Assembly (NCBI GenBank): GCA_034003625.1
Contig: JAVEYG010000022.1
Coordinates: 1 to 64,000, forward strand
Source of the DNA: GWE2-42-39 sp034003625
GTDB taxonomy: Bacteria > Bacteroidota > Bacteroidia > Bacteroidales > Prolixibacteraceae
Length of the DNA: 64,000 bases
Reading direction: 5' to 3'
Under the pieces are notes generated by a model. It had not been told where the DNA came from. It was given only the letters and a program-made list of their open reading frames with translations, and did no database searches. Positions within the stretch are counted from its first letter, which is position 1. Each line of letters begins with the position of its first letter. This document shows, in pieces, positions 44,820 to 52,952 of the stretch. A program made the translations under genes and the position numbers.

Positions 44820-46712
44820 ATGAAAAAGATTATATTGAAATACAAAATCTTCTTTATCATCATGGTTTTGCTTGCAGGATTATCCGCTTGTAAAGACCAG
44901 TCGATTGAGATAGAAAATATCAATTTCCCGCGTCCGTTTTCGCCTACCGGCCTTCAGGTTGAACTGACCAACCTGACCAATGTGTCGATAAGCTGGAACC
45001 CGGTGGAAAATGCGGCAGCCTACGTGGTCGAGTTGTACGCCAACGATTCGCTGGCATTCAACCCTGGCGCTTTGGAAAAGACCATAACCGTCCAACCTGC
45101 TGATATACCGGTAAAAATTGAAGGCTTGCAAAAAAATCTGGGTTATTCCGTCAGGGTAAAAGCCGTCAACTCAGATGGCACGGAATCGAAATGGGAAGGC
45201 ATGGTGTTTAAAACCGAAGAGATAAAGGTGAAAATCACCGAATGGAATTTTTCTGAAGGCGAATTAAGGGCGCTTGCCGATCTTTCACCGAACACTTTTG
45301 AAGATACCAAAGTAATTAACGGGTTAACGCTTCATGCCGCCAGCGGGAAGTCAATGCGGGTGGTTGCCAATGTTGTTAGTGCGGGCGATTATAATTTTAC
45401 GCATTATATCGACCTTCAGGGAGGTGGTACAGACATAAATACCAGCCCTAAAAACCGTTGTGTTTCTTTTGAAGTGACCGAACCTTGTATCATCTCGGTT
45501 TATGCCAATGCAGGAGGCTCGGGCCGTACATTAGAGGCTTACACGGCTACCGAAGTTATTGGTACGCTTATCGTTCCGGGCAATAAAGCCGACGAACCTG
45601 CCAAAATGATGATTAACTGGACGGGCGGAAAAGAAACCATTTACATTCGCTCGCAAGGTTCGGGTATTTATATTTACGCGGTACGGGTTGCCGTTGGAGA
45701 AGTGTATGTGCCAAGCAATGTGTCCACCTTTACCAAATTAGCTGTCAGCGAAGGGACAATGTCGCCTGCTTTTAGCAGCGGTGTGCTGGATTACACCATT
45801 ACGGTTCCGAACAGTACCCAGTCGGTTACGTTCACACCGACCAAGGGACATGCCAAACAAACGATCAACAGCAGCCTGACGGCCATGCTTACAGGCGGTG
45901 AAACCGAACACCGGATTGAAGTGGTCGCCGAAGACGGGATGACCAGCTCTGTTTATATTTTCACGATTATCAGGGAAATGATAAGTTCCGATGCTACCCT
46001 GAAAAAATTAGTGATAACAGGTGGTGGAACATTTACCCCCGATTTTACTCCCGATGTAACCGATTATGTATTTACGGTAGATACTGCTATTCATGAGGTT
46101 ACGATGACGGGGACCGCTAACCATCCGTATGCAACGGTGGGGGGCAGCGGGATTACTTACAGCGATTTACAACTGGGGAACAACGGGCCGTTCAGCATTA
46201 CGGTTATCTCCGAAGATAAAACAAGCGTTAAAAATTATTTGGTAACTGTCCGGAGATTCACACCGGCTGCTCCCAGTTCCAATAAAGAATGGAACATTAC
46301 AGAAATGGTAAGCAATGGGCTGCTTTCTGATGGCAATATCGAAACAGAAATCACGGTGGATGATTTGACAATTTTTCCAACCGTTACCATTGACAGCAAT
46401 TCCAAAACGGTGGATGGTATTTCATTCGGGAAACGTCTGAAACTGAATGGTTCGGGCAGTATTACAAGCCGTGCATTGAAATTTAATGTAACCGGCGCTT
46501 GCACCATCACGGTTTATGCCCTTAGTTCAAGTTCTTCATCGAACCGTGTTTTGAATGTTGATGACGGGACTACTGTTCTCGGGACAATCAACGCTTTGGG
46601 GTCAAGTTCTTCGTTTGAAATATTTAATTATACCGGAGGAGCGGGTTCATTATATTTTTACTCGCCAAGTAGCGGGGTCAATATTTATTACGTGAAAGTG
46701 GTCTATCCGTAA
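44820..46712 (+). CDS. Surface glycan-binding lipoprotein with duplicated beta-sandwich modules
   Basis: This 630-residue lipoprotein (lipobox LSAC, Cys24) occupies the SusE/F-type position. A fibronectin type III domain (about 40-135) is followed by a carbohydrate-binding-like module (about 140-293, starting EWNFSEGEL), two cadherin-like beta-sandwich domains (about 300-385 and 390-475), and a second copy of the module (about 485-630, starting EWNITEM). Both copies share the S-x-x-I-x-V-Y-A pattern and an end like GIYIYAVRV or NIYYVKVVY. It probably binds pectin at the cell surface. The exact family of the duplicated module is not certain. A terminator follows directly. Confidence 0.85.
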   Translation: MKKIILKYKIFFIIMVLLAGLSACKDQSIEIENINFPRPFSPTGLQVELTNLTNVSISWNPVENAAAYVVELYANDSLAFNPGALEKTITVQPADIPVKIEGLQKNLGYSVRVKAVNSDGTESKWEGMVFKTEEIKVKITEWNFSEGELRALADLSPNTFEDTKVINGLTLHAASGKSMRVVANVVSAGDYNFTHYIDLQGGGTDINTSPKNRCVSFEVTEPCIISVYANAGGSGRTLEAYTATEVIGTLIVPGNKADEPAKMMINWTGGKETIYIRSQGSGIYIYAVRVAVGEVYVPSNVSTFTKLAVSEGTMSPAFSSGVLDYTITVPNSTQSVTFTPTKGHAKQTINSSLTAMLTGGETEHRIEVVAEDGMTSSVYIFTIIREMISSDATLKKLVITGGGTFTPDFTPDVTDYVFTVDTAIHEVTMTGTANHPYATVGGSGITYSDLQLGNNGPFSITVISEDKTSVKNYLVTVRRFTPAAPSSNKEWNITEMVSNGLLSDGNIETEITVDDLTIFPTVTIDSNSKTVDGISFGKRLKLNGSGSITSRALKFNVTGACTITVYALSSSSSSNRVLNVDDGTTVLGTINALGSSSSFEIFNYTGGAGSLYFYSPSSGVNIYYVKVVYP

Positions 46713-46734
46713 TTGAAAAAACAAATTGATTTCG

Positions 46735-46769
46735 CGGGGACGGAACGCGATTTCGTCCCCGTTTTTTTT
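46735..46769 (+). terminator. Terminator between the SusCD block and the enzyme block
   Basis: CGGGGACG (735-742) pairs with CGTCCCCG (754-761), extended inward by three pairs, followed by eight T. It lies 22 bp after the glycan-binding lipoprotein stop and 27 bp before the PL1 ATG, leaving little room for a new promoter. Confidence 0.85.
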
Positions 46770-46795
46770 GATTTTTGGAAGATAATAGAAGTTGG

Positions 46796-48475
46796 ATGAG
46801 GAAGATTCTGGAAATAGTTTTGCTGACAGCCTTTGCTTTCTCGGTCAGGGCTCAGGTACCGGCTTTTCCCGGGGCTGAAGGGTTTGGGAAATATGTGACC
46901 GGGGGCAGGGGAGGAGCGGTATTTTATGTGACTACGCTGGACGATAATTCATTCCCGGGTTCGCTGCGCTATGCGGTCAGCCAACCGGGGGCGAGAATGG
47001 TGTTGTTTAAAATATCAGGAACAATCCAACTGAAATCGGCCCTGAAAATTACCAGCGGGAACCTCACCATTGCGGGGCAAACGGCTCCCGGCGACGGGAT
47101 TTGCATCCGCGATTATCCGGTCGAGGTTCAGGCCGACAATGTGATTGTCCGCTTTATTCGTTTTCGCATGGGCGATGAAACCAAACAGGAAGCCGATGCC
47201 CTGTGGGGGCGCAACCGTAAAAATATTATCATCGATCATTGCTCGGTGAGTTGGAGTACCGACGAGTGTTCGTCGTTTTACGACAACGAAAATTTCACTA
47301 TGCAGTGGTGCATCCTTTCCGAAAGCCTCCGTAATTCGGTCCACGGCAAGGGCGCTCATGGCTACGGCGGCATCTGGGGCGGGAAAAACGCTTCGTTTCA
47401 CCACAATCTGCTGGCGCACCACGACAGTCGGAACCCGCGTTTTTGTGGCAGCCGGTACTCCGATAAACCGGAATCCGAACTGGTTGATTTCCGGAACAAT
47501 GTACTTTACAACTGGGGCAGTAATTCGGTGTATGGCGCCGAAGGGGGCAATTACAACTTAGTAAGTAACTATTACAAAGCTGGCCCGGCTACTTCTTCTT
47601 CCTCGCGAACGAGAATACTGCAACCTTATGCCGACGATGGTTCCAATGCGCAAAAAGCCGGAACAGCCGGTAAATTTTATGTTTCGGGAAACTTTGTCTC
47701 CGTAAGTACGGCAATTACCGGCGATAACTGGCAGGGCGTTTCGCTTCATTCCTCGTTTGGCTCGTATGCTGCCGGGCTCACAAAAAACGACATCAGGGTT
47801 GAAAACGCTTTTTCGTTAGCTACCGTAACAACTCACGATGCCGCCCTTGCATTCGAGAATGTACTTGCTTACGCGGGCGCCAGTTTGATCCGCGACACGG
47901 TCGATCGGCGGGCTGTTCACGATGCGCGGAACGGGATTGCCACTGTTCAGACCGGAGGAAATGGCAGTACGAACGGGATTATTGACACCCAAAGCGCGGT
48001 GGGCGGCTGGCCTGAACTAAAATCGGCAACAGCGCCGCAGGACACCGATGCCGACGGGATGCCCGATACGTGGGAAGATGCAAAGGGCTTGAACAAAAAC
48101 AGCGCGTCGGATGCGCAGCTAAAAACGGTGGATGGCCAGTACCCGAACGTGGAAGTGTACATCAACAGCTTAGTGTCCGAAATAGTGGAAAAACAGAATA
48201 AAAACGGGGTTCCGGTTTCGGCTTCGGAAATCGTTAATAACGGACAGAAAATAAAACTTTATTATAACCGTTTGTCGGGCGAATTGAACGTATCGCACAC
48301 CAATGCGATGGAGAAACTGCAGGTTTATTCCATCTCCGGAAACCTGGTAAAAGTAATAAACACAAATGCAAAGCAACTGAAAGTCAATATTGCTGATCTG
48401 CCCGACGGAATTTATCTGGTACGGGTTCAGGAGGAAACGAAAAAAATAGTTTCAGGGAAAATAGTGAAAAGATAG
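46796..48475 (+). CDS. PL1-family pectate lyase with T9SS sorting domain
   Basis: This 559-residue enzyme is predicted to cleave polygalacturonate by beta-elimination. A signal peptide (MRKILEIVLLTAFAFSVRAQ) leads to a right-handed beta-helix (about 25-400). Typical features are FPGAEGFGKYVTGGRGG, LTIAGQTAPGDGICIRDYP, and IIDHCSVSWSTDECSSFYD. A calcium-binding-like loop DTDADGMPDTWED comes after the helix. The last 75 residues form a type A C-terminal sorting domain (MEKLQVYSISGNLVKVI ... LPDGIYLVRV), indicating export and surface attachment through the type IX system. ATG 46796 was chosen over an in-frame TTG seven codons earlier. Its paralogue at 52953 lacks the sorting domain. Confidence 0.93.
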   Translation: MRKILEIVLLTAFAFSVRAQVPAFPGAEGFGKYVTGGRGGAVFYVTTLDDNSFPGSLRYAVSQPGARMVLFKISGTIQLKSALKITSGNLTIAGQTAPGDGICIRDYPVEVQADNVIVRFIRFRMGDETKQEADALWGRNRKNIIIDHCSVSWSTDECSSFYDNENFTMQWCILSESLRNSVHGKGAHGYGGIWGGKNASFHHNLLAHHDSRNPRFCGSRYSDKPESELVDFRNNVLYNWGSNSVYGAEGGNYNLVSNYYKAGPATSSSSRTRILQPYADDGSNAQKAGTAGKFYVSGNFVSVSTAITGDNWQGVSLHSSFGSYAAGLTKNDIRVENAFSLATVTTHDAALAFENVLAYAGASLIRDTVDRRAVHDARNGIATVQTGGNGSTNGIIDTQSAVGGWPELKSATAPQDTDADGMPDTWEDAKGLNKNSASDAQLKTVDGQYPNVEVYINSLVSEIVEKQNKNGVPVSASEIVNNGQKIKLYYNRLSGELNVSHTNAMEKLQVYSISGNLVKVINTNAKQLKVNIADLPDGIYLVRVQEETKKIVSGKIVKR

Positions 48476-48481
48476 TACACG

Positions 48482-49465
48482 ATGAGTTGGAAAAAGGGAA
48501 TCATAGTCTTGTTGGTTGTTTTTTGTCAATGGGCTTCGGGAACGGCTGTCCCGAAATACGATTTTGTAGTGGCTGCCGATGGAAGTGGCGATTTTACAAA
48601 GGTTCAGGAAGCAATTAATGCAGTTCCCGATTATCGAAAGAACCCAACGGTCATTTTCCTGAAAAATGGCATTTACAAGGAAAAATTGGTACTTCCTTCC
48701 TCGAAAAATTTTGTCCGTTTGATGGGTGAGAGCGCCGACAAAACCATTATTACCTTCGATGATTTTGCTTCGAAGAAAAATAATTTTGGCGAGGAAATAG
48801 GAACCACCGGTTCGTCGTGCTTTTTTATTTTTGGCAACGATTTTACGGCGGAAAATATCACTTTCGAGAATTCATCGGGGCCGGTCGGGCAGGCCGTTGC
48901 CGTGCGTATCGATGGCGACCGGGTGTATTTCAACCGTTGCCGTTTTCTCGGATTTCAGGATACCTTGTACCCACATGGCGAAAAAAGCCGTCAGTATTAT
49001 AAAAACTGTTACATCGAAGGAACAGTCGATTTTATTTTTGGCTGGTCGACTGCTGTTTTCGACCGCTGTGAGATTTTTTGCAAATCGCCGAGTTACATCA
49101 CGGCTGCCTCTACTTTGCCCGAAACTGATTTTGGGTTTGTGTTCCTGAACTGCAAGGTTCACGGCAACGCGCCGGCCCGCTCTGTTTATTTGGGGCGTCC
49201 GTGGCGCCCATATGCCAAAACGGCTTTCATCGAATGCGAATTGGGAGAAGTAATAAAGCCCGAAGGCTGGCACAACTGGAACAAACCGGAAGCTGAAAAA
49301 ACGGCTTTCTACGCGGAGTACCGGAACATTGGTCCGGGGGCAAATGCCGAAAAACGTGTGCCATGGTCGAAACAGCTAACCGATAAAGAACGCGGGAAAT
49401 ATACGATACTGAATATTTTTGATGGATGGGTCCCGGAAGAGCCGTTTGCTGAACCTTCAGAATAG
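48482..49465 (+). CDS. CE8 pectin methylesterase
   Basis: This 327-residue secreted enzyme removes methyl groups from homogalacturonan, giving the lyases and polygalacturonase free acid substrate. A signal peptide (about 1-22) is followed by a beta-helix. Family motifs are present: GIYKE, GQAVAVRIDGD, FLGFQDTLY with the first catalytic Asp, GTVDFIFGWSTAVF with the second, and LGRPWRPYAKT with the conserved Arg. It begins 6 bp after the PL1 stop, so the two are translated from one transcript. There is no T9SS sorting domain, so it is probably periplasmic. Confidence 0.95.
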   Translation: MSWKKGIIVLLVVFCQWASGTAVPKYDFVVAADGSGDFTKVQEAINAVPDYRKNPTVIFLKNGIYKEKLVLPSSKNFVRLMGESADKTIITFDDFASKKNNFGEEIGTTGSSCFFIFGNDFTAENITFENSSGPVGQAVAVRIDGDRVYFNRCRFLGFQDTLYPHGEKSRQYYKNCYIEGTVDFIFGWSTAVFDRCEIFCKSPSYITAASTLPETDFGFVFLNCKVHGNAPARSVYLGRPWRPYAKTAFIECELGEVIKPEGWHNWNKPEAEKTAFYAEYRNIGPGANAEKRVPWSKQLTDKERGKYTILNIFDGWVPEEPFAEPSE

Positions 49466-49503
49466 AAAAGAAATGAATAGTAGAATATCGCGTCAACCTT
49501 TCC

Positions 49504-49581
49504 TTGTCATGCTGAACGCAGTGAAGCACCTGTCAGAAGTAGCTCTATACCTGAGATTCTTCGCTTCACTCAGAATGACAA
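49504..49581. repeat. Dispersed palindromic repeat overlapping the GH43 start
   Basis: The left arm 49504-49526 (TTGTCATGCTGAACGCAGTG then AAG) matches the reverse complement of the right arm 49559-49581 at 18 of 23 positions. The right arm contains CAGAATGACAA, whose ATG at 49575 opens the GH43 gene. It lies between the CE8 and GH43 genes. Confidence 0.8.
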
Positions 49582-51221
49582 AACGTTTTTTGTGGATCAG
49601 CATCACCTTGTTCGTTTTGTTTTTGGCGCCGGGAAATGTTTTCGCACAAAAAAGCAGGGCCGAAAATCCGGGCGTATCAAACGTATGGGTGGCCGACAGG
49701 GGCGACGGCACTTATCAAAACCCCATCCTTCATGCCGATTACTCCGACCCGGATGTGGTACGCGTGGGCAACGATTTTTACATGACGGCTTCGTCGTTCA
49801 ATTGCGTTCCCGGTTTGCCCATCCTACACTCGACCGATTTAGTGAACTGGGAGCTGATTTCGTACGCTCTGCCGAAACAACAGCCTTTCGATGTGTTCGA
49901 TCGGCCACAGCACGGAAATGGCGTTTGGGCGCCTTGTATCCGTTATCATCAGGGCGAATTTTATATTTATTATCCCGATCCGGATTTCGGGATTTACCTC
50001 ACCAAAGCAAGCGACCCGAAAGGGCCGTGGTCGGAACCCTTATTGATAAAAGAGGGAAAAGGCCTTATAGATCCTTCTCCGCTGTGGGACGACGACGGTA
50101 ATGCCTATCTTGTTTTTGCTCTGGCGGGAAGCCGCGCCGGGATAAAAAGCATTTTACTGGTAAGCCGGATGAATCCCGGCGGTACGCAGCTTTTGGGCGA
50201 TCCGGTGCTGGTGTTCGACGGGTATCCGGACCACCCGACCGTGGAAGGGCCGAAATTCTACAAACGCAACGGTTATTACTACATTTTTGCCCCTGCCGGT
50301 GGGGTTGCAACCGGCTGGCAGTTGATCCTTCGCTCAAAAAATGTGTTTGGCCCGTACGAAGGAAAAATAACGTTAGAGCAAGGTTCTACAAACATTAACG
50401 GGCCACATCAGGGGGCTTGGGTCGATACATCAACCGACGAAGACTGGTTCATTCATTTTCAGGACAAAAAAGCCTATGGGCGTATCGTCCACCTGCAACC
50501 CATGAAATGGGAAAATAACTGGCCGGTAATGGGCTCCGATTACGATGGGAACGGAATTGGGGAACCGGTTTCGGTTTACAGGAAGCCCGGCACCGGCGCT
50601 AAATCAGTACTAAAAACGCCGCCCGAAAGCGATGAGTTTAAAACTCCCCGCTTGGGTTTGCAATGGCAATGGCACGCCAACCCACAGCTTACATGGGGTT
50701 TCCCGACAGGAGAATTGGGTTTTTATTGCCTGAATTGTATTCCGAAGCCTGAAAATTTTGTGAACCTCTGGACAGTGCCGAACCTGTTGCTTCAGAAATT
50801 TCCGGCGGAAGAATTTACAGCCATCACAAAGCTGACGTTCAATCATCGTTTTGATGGTGAGGAAATTGGTTTCTTGGTAATGGGAGAAAATTATCAGTTT
50901 ATTTCGCTAAAACGTACTGGCGGAAAATTAGCCGTACGCTCGGTAAAATGCGAAAATGCACGAACCGGCGGTCAGGAAAAAGAGTTGTTTCGGAAAGAAT
51001 ATTCAGGGAATAGTATTTATTTCAGGATAAACGTAAAAGCCGGGGCTGTTTGTTATTTTGCATTCAGTACGGATGGGGAAAATTTTACAGAAGCAGGAAA
51101 TGGTTTTCAGGCGGTTCCCGGGCGCTGGATTGGCGCTAAAATTGGTTTCTTTGCTCTTCGCGACGGAGTAACTAACGATGCAGGCAATGCAGCTATTGAC
51201 TGGTTCCGGCTTGTAAAATAG
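49575..51221 (+). CDS. GH43-family glycosidase with C-terminal beta-sandwich
   Basis: This 548-residue enzyme probably removes arabinose or xylose side chains from pectin. A signal peptide begins MTKRFLWISITLFVLFLAPG. The five-bladed propeller (about 35-340) has the catalytic acids in HADYSDPDVVR (base), GLIDPSPLWDDDG and TVEGPKFYKRNGY (acid). A concanavalin-like domain (about 355-548) follows, as in many GH43 beta-xylosidases. The true start is ATG 49575. A longer frame from 49419 translates the repeat element and has no signal peptide. Its subfamily and exact linkage cannot be settled here. Confidence 0.9.
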   Translation: MTKRFLWISITLFVLFLAPGNVFAQKSRAENPGVSNVWVADRGDGTYQNPILHADYSDPDVVRVGNDFYMTASSFNCVPGLPILHSTDLVNWELISYALPKQQPFDVFDRPQHGNGVWAPCIRYHQGEFYIYYPDPDFGIYLTKASDPKGPWSEPLLIKEGKGLIDPSPLWDDDGNAYLVFALAGSRAGIKSILLVSRMNPGGTQLLGDPVLVFDGYPDHPTVEGPKFYKRNGYYYIFAPAGGVATGWQLILRSKNVFGPYEGKITLEQGSTNINGPHQGAWVDTSTDEDWFIHFQDKKAYGRIVHLQPMKWENNWPVMGSDYDGNGIGEPVSVYRKPGTGAKSVLKTPPESDEFKTPRLGLQWQWHANPQLTWGFPTGELGFYCLNCIPKPENFVNLWTVPNLLLQKFPAEEFTAITKLTFNHRFDGEEIGFLVMGENYQFISLKRTGGKLAVRSVKCENARTGGQEKELFRKEYSGNSIYFRINVKAGAVCYFAFSTDGENFTEAGNGFQAVPGRWIGAKIGFFALRDGVTNDAGNAAIDWFRLVK

Positions 51222-51241
51222 AAACGTAAAAAAGAAAAGAT

Positions 51242-52948
51242 ATGAGAATGATGGGAAGAATACTAAAAATTGGGTACGCACTGGTTTTGATTATCGCATT
51301 GGCGTGTAGAGAAAAACCAATTAGCGGTTCCGGTATGAGCAGTTTATACGAGGGGCTTGAATTTGAAATGGCAGTGATTGCAGATCCGGTAATTCCCGAT
51401 TTTTCGGTTTTACTGACCGATTTTGGCGCTGTGGGCGACGGGCATACACTGAATACACAGGCTTTTGCCGATGCGATTGATTTCGTGGCCGGAAAAGGCG
51501 GCGGTAAAATAATTATTCCGCGCGGAATATGGCATACCGGCCCTATTGTGCTGAAAAGCAACATCAATATCCACGCTGAAGCCGGGGCTTTGGTCGTTTT
51601 CAGTAAAGACAAAAATTTGTACCCTCTGATTGAAACCAGTTTCGAGGGGCTGAACACGGTTCGCTGCCTTTCGCCGGTTTATGGGAAAGACCTCGAAAAT
51701 ATCGCGTTTACCGGCGATGGAATTTTCGATGGTTCGGGCGATGCCTGGCGGTTTGTAAAACGCTCGAAATTAACTGAATCGCAATGGAAAGAGTTGGTGG
51801 CTTCGGGCGGTGTAACCGATGAAAAGGGCAATAATTGGTACCCTTCGGAAAGTTTCAAAAAAGGGGCCGAGATGAGCGAAATGAACGTTCCTCAGAATTT
51901 GAGCGAGAGGAAAGATTTTGAGGAGATAAAAGATTTTCTCCGTCCGGTGATGGTGAGTTTGGTTGGCTGCAAAAATGTATTGCTCGACGGCCCGGTGTTC
52001 CAGAATTCGCCGGCCTGGTGCATCCATCCGCTGATGTGCGAAAACCTGATTGTCCGGAATATCGACGTGCGCAATCCCTGGTATTCGCAAAACGGCGACG
52101 GCATTGATATTGAATCATGCAAAAACAGCATCGTTTACAACTGTACGTTCGACGTGGGCGACGACGCGATTTGCATTAAATCGGGCAAAGACCTCGACGG
52201 GCGCAACCGGGCAGTCCCCAACGAAAACCTGATTATTAAAAACTGTATTGTGTATCACGGTCACGGCGGGGTTACCGTGGGAAGCGAGATGTCGGGCGGA
52301 GTGAAAAATATGCACGTTTCGGGCTGTACATTCATCGGTACCGATGTCGGCCTTCGTTTTAAAAGCAACCGGGGGCGCGGCGGCGTGGTGGAAGGGATTT
52401 ATATTTCTGATATTGACATGATGAACATACCGACCAATGCGATTTCGTTTAACCTTTACTATGGTGGACTTTCTGTTTCTGAAATGCTGGAAATTGCTTC
52501 CAATGGCGACAGTCAGAAAGATATTGTTCTTGAAGTATCGGAAGAAACGCCGCAGTTCAAAAATATTGTAATTAAAAATGTGACCTGCAAAGGGGCCTTG
52601 CAGGCGATTTATTTACAGGGGCTTCCGGAGATGAACCTCGAAAACGTGACGCTTGAAAATATCAGTATGGAAGCCGACAACGGTTTGTTCTGCATGGATG
52701 CCAATGGTGTTGTTATCCGCAATCTATCGCTACGGACGAAAAAATTTCCTGCGCTCGAATTTTACAATTCCAGGAATGTTTCGGTCGGCAGCTTGTTTTT
52801 ACCTGAAGAAGGGCAGCCGTTTATTGCAGTGGATGGCGAACGGACTGAAAATGTAACGATTGAGCTAAGTTCGGATAATAATGTGGAAAAACTTTTAACC
52901 ATTGGAAATCAGGTAAAACCGGATGCCGTTCAAATAAAAAAACACTAA
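51242..52948 (+). CDS. GH28 polygalacturonase-like lipoprotein
   Basis: This 568-residue lipoprotein (IIALAC lipobox, Cys about 21) is predicted to hydrolyse galacturonide or rhamnogalacturonan linkages. The beta-helix carries the GH28 catalytic features: NGDGIDIESCKN, TFDVGDDAICIKSG with the paired Asp, GHGGVTVGSEMSGG with the His, and RFKSNRGRGG. An N-terminal DFGAVGDGHTLNTQAF segment is also typical. It lies 20 bp after GH43 and 4 bp before the second PL1 gene. Lipidation suggests action at the membrane. Whether it is endo- or exo-acting is unknown. Confidence 0.94.
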   Translation: MRMMGRILKIGYALVLIIALACREKPISGSGMSSLYEGLEFEMAVIADPVIPDFSVLLTDFGAVGDGHTLNTQAFADAIDFVAGKGGGKIIIPRGIWHTGPIVLKSNINIHAEAGALVVFSKDKNLYPLIETSFEGLNTVRCLSPVYGKDLENIAFTGDGIFDGSGDAWRFVKRSKLTESQWKELVASGGVTDEKGNNWYPSESFKKGAEMSEMNVPQNLSERKDFEEIKDFLRPVMVSLVGCKNVLLDGPVFQNSPAWCIHPLMCENLIVRNIDVRNPWYSQNGDGIDIESCKNSIVYNCTFDVGDDAICIKSGKDLDGRNRAVPNENLIIKNCIVYHGHGGVTVGSEMSGGVKNMHVSGCTFIGTDVGLRFKSNRGRGGVVEGIYISDIDMMNIPTNAISFNLYYGGLSVSEMLEIASNGDSQKDIVLEVSEETPQFKNIVIKNVTCKGALQAIYLQGLPEMNLENVTLENISMEADNGLFCMDANGVVIRNLSLRTKKFPALEFYNSRNVSVGSLFLPEEGQPFIAVDGERTENVTIELSSDNNVEKLLTIGNQVKPDAVQIKKH

Positions 52949-52952
52949 AAAG

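Noticed and set aside
49419..49574. Longer start for the GH43 gene
   Set aside because: The extra residues translate the palindromic repeat and the CE8 end, and remove the signal peptide from the N-terminus.
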